DNA of 64,000 bases from Roseiarcus sp963784805 (GTDB lineage Bacteria; Pseudomonadota; Alphaproteobacteria; Rhizobiales; Beijerinckiaceae), in the NCBI GenBank assembly GCA_963784805.1, contig CAWASR010000009.1:62001-126000 (forward strand), written 5' to 3'. Of the stretch, positions 1-6,951 are shown in pieces. The notes beneath the pieces are model-generated. The model saw only the letters and a list, made by a program, of their open reading frames with translations, did no database searches and had not been told where the DNA came from. The position numbers and the translations under genes are program-made. The first letter of the stretch is position 1; each line of letters starts with the position of its first letter.

Positions 1-207
1 CAGGGTGCCCCAAAGCGCTCCTGTCACCGCGCCCTGAGTGGTGTTGTTCATCAGTTGGTTGAGCTTTATCCGGCCGTTTTGGTCTTTGACCGCAACGACC
101 GCGTCGCCGAGTTCGATTAGATATTCCTTCTGCATGCCCAGGATCTTCTCGCGCACTTCCTCGGCCTTCTGCTCGGAATCGAACGCAATGAAAACCAGAT
201 CGCTCAT
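1..207 (-). CDS. DUF1269-type membrane protein, N-terminal part
   Basis: The reading frame runs off the window edge, so only the first 69 residues are visible. They begin MSDLVFIAFDSEQKAEEVRE and reach a Gly/Ala-rich stretch (TQGAVTGALWG) that looks like the start of a hydrophobic segment. This pattern fits the DUF1269 family of small membrane proteins of unknown function. The ATG is chosen because an AGGAGG-like ribosome binding site lies about 7 bases upstream. Function is unknown; the family call rests on memory of its N-terminal pattern. Confidence 0.7.
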   Translation of the reverse strand, partial: MSDLVFIAFDSEQKAEEVREKILGMQKEYLIELGDAVVAVKDQNGRIKLNQLMNNTTQGAVTGALWGTL

Positions 208-392
208 GCTGCGGCCTCCTGTTTCGGATCGTACTGCGGCGTCGGCGGCGCGCGCGCCGTCGCGCAAGGGGTCGCGGACGAAGGCGGGCGTAAGGACGAT
301 CCGCCAACTGTACAGGTCCGCCGCCTTGAGGCACAAGCCTCGGACCGTCGCCGGCTTCGGCCCAAACAGTCGGTTTTCCCGGGAAATCTCGA

Positions 393-1436
393 ATGGCGAT
401 TAACAAGTCCCTGAAAACATCAGTCGGAATCATTGCGGCCGTGGCCGTCTCGACGGCGGTCCATCTGGCCAGCTCGGTCTTTGCCCCGCTCGCGCTCGCG
501 CTCTTCATCATCGCGATCGTCTGGCCATTGCAACGCTGGCTTCAGGCGCGGATGCCGTCGCTTTTGGCCCTGGCCGTCACGATGACGATCACGGTCGCCG
601 CCTGTCTCGCCTTCGCGTCGCTGGTCGTCTGGGGCTTCGGCCGGGTGGGACATTCGCTGATCGCCGACTCCGCTCGCTACCAGACGTTCTACGACAGCGC
701 GATCGTATGGCTGGAGAGCCACGGAATTTCGGTGGCGGAATTATGGTCTGAGCATTTCAATGTCGCCTGGGTGCTGCGCCGGGCGGGCGAGTTGACCGGC
801 CGCGTCAACACCACGCTGAGCTTCTGGCTGATCGCGCTCGTCTATGTGATTCTGGGACTCATGGAAGTCGACGACATCCGCCACAGAGTGGGGACCTTCC
901 TGGCGCCCGAGACCGCGCGAATTGTCATCGAAGCGAGCGCCGCGACAGCCGGCAAAATCCGTAAATACCTGGAGGTGAGGACGCAGATGAGCCTGGCGAC
1001 GGGCGTGCTCGTAGGCGCGTTCGCCGGGGTCGCCGGCCTGCAATTCGCAATGGAATGGGGCGTGATCGCATTCGCGCTCAACTATATTCCGTTCATCGGC
1101 CCGTTCATCGCCACGCTGTTTCCGACCCTGATCGCGATGACGCAATTCGGCGCCTGGCAGGCCGTCCTCGGCGTTTTCGTCTGCCTGAACGTCATTCAAT
1201 TCGTGGTCGGCAGCTATATCGAGCCGCGCGTCTCCGGCGCGGTGCTCGCCATATCGCCGTCGCTGGTGCTGTTTTCGGTCTTCTTCTGGACGTTCCTTTG
1301 GGGTCTGTTCGGCGCCTTCATCGGAGTCCCGATCGCAATCGCCATCCTGACTTTCTGCAGCTACTTTCCGTCAAGCCGGTGGGTTGCTGAATTGCTGGGC
1401 GGCCCGTCGCGAAGCGAGGGGATCGCGGGCGCGTAG
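393..1436 (+). CDS. AI-2E family transporter (UPF0118)
   Basis: A 347-residue inner-membrane protein with a hydrophobic N-terminus (about residues 8-45), several further membrane spans, and a C-terminal half carrying NYIPFIGPFIATLFPTL and a closing GVPIAIAILTF segment, as in UPF0118/AI-2E (PerM-like) transporters. The family usually has 330-380 residues and 7-8 spans. Members have been linked to autoinducer-2 export or to cation antiport, so the substrate cannot be inferred here. It is transcribed in the direction of the DUF1489 gene downstream, with a gap of about 140 bases. The ATG at 393 gives normal family length. Confidence 0.88.
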   Translation: MAINKSLKTSVGIIAAVAVSTAVHLASSVFAPLALALFIIAIVWPLQRWLQARMPSLLALAVTMTITVAACLAFASLVVWGFGRVGHSLIADSARYQTFYDSAIVWLESHGISVAELWSEHFNVAWVLRRAGELTGRVNTTLSFWLIALVYVILGLMEVDDIRHRVGTFLAPETARIVIEASAATAGKIRKYLEVRTQMSLATGVLVGAFAGVAGLQFAMEWGVIAFALNYIPFIGPFIATLFPTLIAMTQFGAWQAVLGVFVCLNVIQFVVGSYIEPRVSGAVLAISPSLVLFSVFFWTFLWGLFGAFIGVPIAIAILTFCSYFPSSRWVAELLGGPSRSEGIAGA

Positions 1437-1577
1437 CCGCTTGAGCCCGGAACTTCGAAGGCGGAAACGCCGCGGAGGCGGGTCAACGACGTTTCCTTGG
1501 GGGCCGCTTGCGAACTCGGCGTCCGGGGTTGCCGGCGGGGCTCGCCGCCCGCGCCTCTCTGCGATAGCTTTGCGCCC

Positions 1578-2015
1578 GTGACCCTTCACCTGATCAAACT
1601 TTGCGTCGGCGCCGAATCGCTCGACGACCTGCGGCAATGGATGGCGGCGCGGATGGACGAGGCGCGGGCGCGCGGCGCGCCCGCGCGCCATGCGCACGTG
1701 ACCCGCATGACGCCAAAGCGGGCGCAAGAGCTTCTCGACGGCGGATCGCTCTACTGGGTCATCAAGGGCCAGATCGCGGCTCGGCAGGCAATCGTCGGCC
1801 TCGAGCCGTTTCGGGATTCGGACGGGATCGGCCGGTGCAGGTTGTGGCTCGGCGGCCACGTCGTCGCGGTCGCGCCTCGGCCCATGCGCGCTTTCCAGGG
1901 CTGGCGGTATTTCGAGGCCAGGTCGGCCCCGCCCGACATCGATCAAAGTCAGGCCGGCCTCGCCGAAATGCCGGAATCCCTGCGGCGTGAACTGTCGGGG
2001 CTGGGGCTGATCTGA
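1578..2015 (+). CDS. DUF1489 family protein
   Basis: A 145-residue soluble protein starting at a GTG, reading MTLHLIKLCVGAESLDDLRQ, which is the characteristic beginning of DUF1489 proteins of Alphaproteobacteria. An in-frame start 27 codons upstream would add a low-complexity Arg/Pro/Ala leader without family resemblance, so the GTG is preferred. Other recognisable parts are HVTRMTPKRAQELLDGGSLYWVIKG and the end with RAFQGWRYF. The function is unknown; the family is widespread and single-copy. It lies between the AI-2E transporter and a VWA protein. Confidence 0.85.
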   Translation: MTLHLIKLCVGAESLDDLRQWMAARMDEARARGAPARHAHVTRMTPKRAQELLDGGSLYWVIKGQIAARQAIVGLEPFRDSDGIGRCRLWLGGHVVAVAPRPMRAFQGWRYFEARSAPPDIDQSQAGLAEMPESLRRELSGLGLI

Positions 2016-2092
2016 ATTCGCGCCGTTCCAGCTTGCCGGCCCGCTCCCGAGCCCCAATCTAACAGACACGGAGCCAAATATCGGGAACCGGA

Positions 2093-2818
2093 ATGGACAA
2101 GGACAAGGAAACGGAAAAGGGTGCGCCCGTTGCGCGGCGCGGCCCGAGCGCCGAGGTCGCCGCCTTCGTGGAGGCGGCGCGACGAGCCCCCGCGCCCTCG
2201 ACGCAATCGGCGCGAGGGCGGCTTATTTTCGCGCTCGACGCGACGATGAGCCGGCAGCCGACCTGGGATCTCGCGCAGAGCCTGCAAGCGAAGATGTTCC
2301 AGGTCGCGGAGGGTCTCGGCGGGCTCGACGTCCAACTCGTCTATTTTCGCGGTTTGAACGAGTGCCGGGCGTCGAATTTCGTGTCTGGCGGGAAGGGGCT
2401 CGCCGCGCTGATGGGCCGGATCAGCGTGCGCGGCGGCATGACGCAAATCCGCAAGGTTCTGGCCCATGCCCGTGACGAGGCGAGCCGGGCCAAGGTCGGC
2501 GCGCTGGTCTATGTCGGCGACGCGATGGAGGAGAACCCGGACGCGCTCGCCTCGCTGGCCGGCGAACTGGCGCTGCAGGGGGTAAAGGCGTTCATGTTTC
2601 AGGAGGGACAGGATCCGGCGGCCAGCCGCGCGTTCAGCGAAATCGCCCGCCTGACCAACGGCGCCTACAGCGCCTTCGACGCCGGCGCCTCGGCTCGTCT
2701 GGAATCGCTGCTGCGCGCCGCGGCGGCCTACGCCGCGGGCGGTCACGCGGCGCTCGTGCGGGAGGCCGCCGCCGATCCGGCGGCTCGATTGTTGTTGACG
2801 CAGATGCAAGGATCGTAA
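2093..2818 (+). CDS. VWA-domain-like protein, partner of downstream DnaJ-domain protein
   Basis: A 241-residue soluble protein. After a charged N-terminal tail, residues about 43-215 form a von Willebrand A-like fold: strand RLIFALDATMSRQPTWD (a MIDAS-like D-x-T-x-S pattern), later GGMTQIRKVLAHA and GALVYVGDAMEENPDAL. No signal peptide or membrane span is seen. It is followed after about 70 bases by a membrane-anchored J-domain protein on the same strand, which suggests a two-gene unit. The role is unknown; metal-dependent protein binding is the general property of the fold. The start is the first ATG, at 2093. Confidence 0.75.
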   Translation: MDKDKETEKGAPVARRGPSAEVAAFVEAARRAPAPSTQSARGRLIFALDATMSRQPTWDLAQSLQAKMFQVAEGLGGLDVQLVYFRGLNECRASNFVSGGKGLAALMGRISVRGGMTQIRKVLAHARDEASRAKVGALVYVGDAMEENPDALASLAGELALQGVKAFMFQEGQDPAASRAFSEIARLTNGAYSAFDAGASARLESLLRAAAAYAAGGHAALVREAAADPAARLLLTQMQGS

Positions 2819-2888
2819 AGTTGGCGTAGTCTCGCCGTCCAGACGCCGAGTCCCGGCGGCGTGGATCGTTCCTGGAAAGCCCCCGGCG

Positions 2889-3599
2889 ATGAATTTCGTC
2901 ATCGGTTTAATTCTTCTGTTTGTCCTTTTGTCGGCGATCAAGCAGTTCGCGCGGATGGACGCGGCCGCCGCCGCGCGACTCGTGCGTCACGGCGGGGGCG
3001 TCCTCGGCTTCATCGGCGCCGGTCTCCTGTTGTTGCGGGGACGAATCGGCATCGCCGCCGCGCTTGCGGGAATGGCGGCGAACTTCGCCGGCTGGCGCCA
3101 GACGACCGCAGGTTGGACCTCCTCTCGCGGCCCCGGCGCGAGCGGGCGCGCCGGACAGGCGTCGACCGCCCGCTCGGCGATGATCGAAATGCGGTTGGAC
3201 CATGGCAGCGGCGCCATGGCCGGCACGGTTCTGGCCGGCGCCTTTTCGGGCCGGGCGCTCGGCTCGATGTCCCGACCAGACCTTCTGGCGCTGCGGTCCG
3301 AGCTTGCGCGCGACGATCCCGACGGCGCCAGGCTGCTAGAGACGTATCTCGACCGCCGGTTTGCCGGCTGGCGTGAGGCAGACCAGGGTCAGCGCGATCG
3401 GCGGAGAACCGGCGGCGGCGCTATGACGCCTGGAGAGGCGTACGAAGTTCTGGGCCTGGCGGAAGGGGCGGACGTAGCGGAAATCATTCGCGCTCATCGG
3501 GCGCTGATGAAGAAGCTTCATCCAGATCATGGCGGTTCGACCGCTCTTGCCGCGAGGGTCAATCAGGCCAAGGATGTTCTGATGCAACGACAAGGCTGA
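2889..3599 (+). CDS. Membrane-anchored DnaJ-domain protein
   Basis: A 236-residue protein with a hydrophobic N-terminal helix (residues 1-18), a second Gly/Ala-rich span (about 36-60), a linker, and a C-terminal J-domain over the last ~60 residues (MTPGEAYEVLGLAEGADVAE to the end). The diagnostic HPD tripeptide is present in KKLHPDHGGS, so it should stimulate a DnaK-type ATPase. The layout, membrane anchor followed by a short C-terminal J-domain, resembles TIM14/Pam18-like J-proteins of Alphaproteobacteria rather than DnaJ itself. It follows the VWA gene and converges on the carboxypeptidase gene. Confidence 0.85.
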   Translation: MNFVIGLILLFVLLSAIKQFARMDAAAAARLVRHGGGVLGFIGAGLLLLRGRIGIAAALAGMAANFAGWRQTTAGWTSSRGPGASGRAGQASTARSAMIEMRLDHGSGAMAGTVLAGAFSGRALGSMSRPDLLALRSELARDDPDGARLLETYLDRRFAGWREADQGQRDRRRTGGGAMTPGEAYEVLGLAEGADVAEIIRAHRALMKKLHPDHGGSTALAARVNQAKDVLMQRQG

Positions 3600-3645
3600 G
3601 GCGCTCCGCGAAGTGAAGGCGCGCTCGGACGAGCGGCCAGGATTT

Positions 3646-5355
3646 TCAGTCGTGGGCGGCGAAGCAGGCAAACCCGCTGCGCTTCAGGGATCGGCAGGCG
3701 GACTCGGCGGAATTCGAATCGAGACCGGCGAACCGCGCGCGATAGAACGTGTCCTCGCCTTTTTGGAACTTCTCGGTGTACGGTTTGGCCGAGCCGAGCA
3801 TGGCGGGGTTCCGCTTACGGGCGCGATTCAGGAGGGCGTTGGCCTTGGCGGGGTCGTCAAGGGCCCCGATCTGGATCACCCAGCCGCCGCGTTCCGCGTC
3901 CGCTTCCTGGTCGTCCGCTTTTGAGGGGGCGCGTGCGGCGACCGTGGTCTCGGATGGCGCGGCGGAGCTGACCGGAAGCGCCTTGTCCTTCGTTCTTGCG
4001 GGCGGCATCGGCGGCGCCTCGGCCGCTATTTTGGCGACCTCGGCCTCATGCCCCTTTGGCGCGGCGCCGTCCGCACCCTTGACCCACCCGAGTTGGGCCG
4101 GCGTGCGCTGGTCGCGCGGCGACCTCGACGCGACGACGACCCGCCTGGCCGGCCGGCGCGGCTCGACCGGCGTGACCGCGGCGACCCTCAGCGTCGGGGA
4201 CCCGTCGTCGACCGCGGCGTCGCCCTGGGCGAGTTGGGGCTGCGTGAAGCGGCCGGTAGGCACGTGCATCGGAACATTGGCCGCAACCAATATCGGACGC
4301 GGGCGCACTGGCTGCTCTTCGCGGGTCGCGGCGCGCTGAACGTCTTCGGCCCGCGACGCGTCGGCGACCATCGTGGCGGTGCGGACGGTGGACGCCTGGG
4401 CGATATGGTCTGCGATCAGGTTCTCCATCACGCGGTCCCGCGCCCGCGAAGTGCGCCCGCCCATGACGACCGCGATCAGCGAGCGGCCGTCCCGGTGAAC
4501 CGAGGTCAGCAGGTTGAATCCGGAAGCGCGGGTGTAGCCGGTCTTGATGCCGTCGACCCCGGCGACATGGCCGAGCAGGTGATTGTGGTTGCCGATGACC
4601 TCGCCCGCGTAGTCGAATTCCTGGGTCGAGAAATAGCGGAAATAGCGGGGAAACCGATCCTCAACCGCGCGCGCGAGAATGACGAGGTCGCGGGCGCTCG
4701 TCACCTGTTCGTCATTGGGAAGTCCGGAGGCGTTGCGATAGACGGTGCTCGACATGCCGAGCGCTCGCGCCTTGCGGGTCATCATTTCGGCGAAAGTGCT
4801 CTCGTCGTGTCCGATCGCCTCGGCGATCGCCACCGCGATGTCGTTGGCCGACCGGGTCACGATCGCCTTGATCGCGTCGTCGACGCTGATCGTTCCGCCC
4901 GGCGGGATGCCGAGCTTCGTGGGCTCCTGCGCCGCGGCGTGCCTGGAGATCGGTATTTGCGTCTGGAGCGTCATCGCGCCCTTGTCCAGCTGCTCGAACA
5001 GGAGATAGAGCGTCATCACCTTGGTGAGCGAGGCCGGATGGCGCAGTCCGTTCTCGTCGACCGCATAGAGAGTCCGGCCGCTGTTGGCGTCGACGACGAT
5101 GGCCGAGAAGGCGGGCGAACGGTGGATCGCGGCGACGGCGTGACGCGCGCGGCGCCCGTGATGCGGGTGGCGCCCGTAATGCGCGTGAATCGCGTGATGC
5201 GCGTGGCGCCCGCTATACGCGTGATGGTGAATATGCCGATAGTGATTCGCTTGGGCGGGCGCGCATGCAAAGGCGATGGCCGAAAGCGAAATCAAAGCTC
5301 CGGCGGCGAAACGAGCGAGGCGACCGGCCCGCAAATCATCTTCACGCCACTCCAT
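3646..5355 (-). CDS. D-alanyl-D-alanine carboxypeptidase (S11) with SPOR domain and His-rich segment
   Basis: A 569-residue exported peptidoglycan carboxypeptidase. A signal peptide (about 1-36) is followed by a His-rich stretch (15 His in residues 38-78), then the S11 serine-peptidase domain with the three active-site motifs: SLTK (Ser109), SAN (169-171) and KTG (271-273). A variable Pro/Ala-rich linker leads to a C-terminal SPOR domain (about 490-569) that would bind denuded glycan at the division site. The ATG at 5355 is preferred because it places the signal peptide at the N-terminus; an in-frame GTG 6 codons upstream is possible. It would trim the terminal D-Ala of pentapeptides in the periplasm. 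Confidence 0.92.
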   Translation of the reverse strand: MEWREDDLRAGRLARFAAGALISLSAIAFACAPAQANHYRHIHHHAYSGRHAHHAIHAHYGRHPHHGRRARHAVAAIHRSPAFSAIVVDANSGRTLYAVDENGLRHPASLTKVMTLYLLFEQLDKGAMTLQTQIPISRHAAAQEPTKLGIPPGGTISVDDAIKAIVTRSANDIAVAIAEAIGHDESTFAEMMTRKARALGMSSTVYRNASGLPNDEQVTSARDLVILARAVEDRFPRYFRYFSTQEFDYAGEVIGNHNHLLGHVAGVDGIKTGYTRASGFNLLTSVHRDGRSLIAVVMGGRTSRARDRVMENLIADHIAQASTVRTATMVADASRAEDVQRAATREEQPVRPRPILVAANVPMHVPTGRFTQPQLAQGDAAVDDGSPTLRVAAVTPVEPRRPARRVVVASRSPRDQRTPAQLGWVKGADGAAPKGHEAEVAKIAAEAPPMPPARTKDKALPVSSAAPSETTVAARAPSKADDQEADAERGGWVIQIGALDDPAKANALLNRARKRNPAMLGSAKPYTEKFQKGEDTFYRARFAGLDSNSAESACRSLKRSGFACFAAHD

Positions 5356-5765
5356 CAACACGCCCCGTTTCACGCACTCAACCCGCGCGGCGAGGCCGCA
5401 AGAGTTGCACAACAAGCACACGCATTACGGTTATGGCGACGCAGTTACGTTCAGGTTAACGAGAAGCGGCCGCGACAGTCGCAATTCTCGCTAAAGTCGC
5501 TCGGCGCCTGGCGCTCCTGATTCGGATTGAGGGCTGCCCGCGATGAAACGAGAGATAAGGGTACTTCGGCAAATACTTGAAATTAATTGATTTTATTGCG
5601 CGCCATCAATAGGCGAGGCTCGAAGCGCCCGTCCCCGATCCGGCCAAAATGCTGCACTGCAAAAATTTACTTGACTTTCATGGTGCAGCGCACATATAAA
5701 GGTACAAGACAGTGAGCGCGTCGCCCACTGTTCGCACCAGCGGTCCAACCGAGGAGTTTTGAAAA
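5356..5765. promoter_or_regulatory. Divergent intergenic region with phasin promoter and inverted repeat
   Basis: No gene is seen in this 410-base gap. Upstream of the phasin a sigma70-like promoter is visible: TTGACT at 5671-5676 and TATAAA at 5695-5700 with 18-base spacing. GCTGCAC (5651-5657) and its inverted copy GTGCAGC (5683-5689) flank the -35 hexamer. TGC-rich dyads of this kind are bound by the PHA repressor PhaR in related bacteria, so autoregulation by PhaR is a reasonable inference but not proven. GAGGAG at 5751-5756 is the phasin ribosome binding site. Confidence 0.6.
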
Positions 5766-6107
5766 ATGTCAGCAACCCCGAATTTCGAAGGCTTTCAGAC
5801 GTTGACCAAGAATCAGCTCGAAGCGTTCACCGCCGCATCGACCAGCTGGTCGAAGGGCCTGCAGGAGATCGCAGCCGATTCGACCGACTATTCGAAGAAG
5901 GCGTTCGCGTCCGGCTCGGCCGCGATGGAGAAGCTTCTCGGCGCGCGCAGCCTCGAGTCTGCGGTCCAGATCCAGACCGAATACGCCAAGCAGGTCTACG
6001 AAGGCTTTGTCGCCCAGGCGACCAAATTCTCCGAACTCTACGCCAAAGTCGCTGCCGACGCGATGAAGCCGGTGACTTCGGCCTATGCGAATATCCAGCC
6101 GAAGTGA
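5766..6107 (+). CDS. Phasin family protein
   Basis: A 113-residue, helix-forming, amphipathic protein without signal peptide: TPNFEGFQTLTKNQLEAFT, then SWSKGLQEIAADSTDYSKKA and SLESAVQIQTEYAKQVYEGF. This is the standard phasin (PF09361) pattern; phasins coat polyhydroxyalkanoate granules and can also act as stress or chaperone-like proteins. A strong ribosome binding site (GAGGAG, 9 bases before ATG), a consensus-like promoter and a following terminator mark it as a monocistronic, highly expressed gene. No PHA synthase gene lies in the window. Confidence 0.9.
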   Translation: MSATPNFEGFQTLTKNQLEAFTAASTSWSKGLQEIAADSTDYSKKAFASGSAAMEKLLGARSLESAVQIQTEYAKQVYEGFVAQATKFSELYAKVAADAMKPVTSAYANIQPK

Positions 6108-6170
6108 TTTCAAGGCGCGATCGATCCGCCGCCGCGCATGCGGCGCGAGCGGATCCAAATGAGCAAGCCG

Positions 6171-6197
6171 GCGCCCGATGGGCGCCGTTTTTTTGTC
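6171..6197 (+). terminator. Rho-independent terminator after phasin gene
   Basis: A perfect 8 bp stem (CGGCGCCC/GGGCGCCG) with a three-base loop is followed directly by seven T residues, 64 bases after the phasin stop codon. A second, weaker dyad (GATCCGC/GCGGATC) lies just upstream at about 6123-6157. Confidence 0.85.
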
Positions 6198-6596
6198 TCT
6201 CGCGCGAGGGCCGGCCATCCCCGACCTCCGACAGGCGCGACGGATTCCTGTTTCCGCATCGTAGCGGCGACGCCCGCGCCCGCTCGCAATTCGGGGAACT
6301 TCAGCTCCACAGCTTCGCTATTCGCCGGGCGCACTTCATGCGCGTGAACCACTTGCGCGCAACCGGCAAATTAGCAATGCTGGCGGGCCGCGACGAACTC
6401 TGGCGCGCGCGGCGCCGACTGCTTACATGCAACTCGTCGTCGCGCGCCTACTTGATTGACGGAGCGTCCAAACCGCAAGGAACGGGGCTATTTCGTGACT
6501 ACCGCGTCAAATCCGCTGGTCGTCCGCCTGCGAGCCGGGATGGCGCTACTTGCGCGATGGCTGCATCCTGGTTTTGGCGTGACGGCGGCGGGGTCG
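6198..6596. other. Intergenic region before clpS
   Basis: About 400 bases with no convincing gene. An open frame from 6456 runs into clpS, but its first 47 codons encode a Trp/Arg-rich sequence not found in ClpS proteins. No clear promoter was recognised. Confidence 0.5.
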
Positions 6597-6941
6597 ATGC
6601 AGCCGTTGGCCTCTCGCGAGCCGAAACGCGAGGGAGAGCCGCCGGGCAACGCGGCGGCGGTCATCACCCGCACTCGCACCCAGACGAAGCGCCCCCATAT
6701 GTATCGGGTGTTGCTGCTCAACGACGATTACACTCCGATGGAGTTTGTGATTTCGATCTTACAGGCGTTTTTCAACAAGGATCCGCAGGAAGCGACCCAG
6801 ATCATGCTGCAGGTGCACCACAATGGCGTTGGCGAATGCGGCGTTTACACTTATGAAATCGCGGAGACAAAGGTGTCGCAGGTGATGGACCACGCACGCA
6901 AGAATCAACATCCGCTTCAGTGCATCATGGAAAAGAAGTGA
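6597..6941 (+). CDS. clpS: ATP-dependent Clp protease adaptor ClpS
   Basis: The adaptor that delivers N-degron substrates to ClpA. From the ATG at 6597 the product has 114 residues: a flexible N-terminus, then the ClpS core PHMYRVLLLNDDYTPMEFV and HHNGVGECGVYTYEIAETKV. The N-degron pocket residues (NDDYTPMEFV) are intact. A longer frame starts at 6456 and would add 47 atypical residues, so the internal ATG is preferred, although its ribosome binding site is weak. The clpA gene starts 10 bases after its stop codon, so the two are co-transcribed. Some Alphaproteobacteria carry a second ClpS. Confidence 0.93.
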   Translation: MQPLASREPKREGEPPGNAAAVITRTRTQTKRPHMYRVLLLNDDYTPMEFVISILQAFFNKDPQEATQIMLQVHHNGVGECGVYTYEIAETKVSQVMDHARKNQHPLQCIMEKK

Positions 6942-6951
6942 GAGTCGCCCG

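Noticed and set aside
4048..5520. 490-codon open frame antisense to the carboxypeptidase
   Set aside because: Low-complexity Arg-rich product; the other strand has intact SxxK, SxN and KTG motifs.
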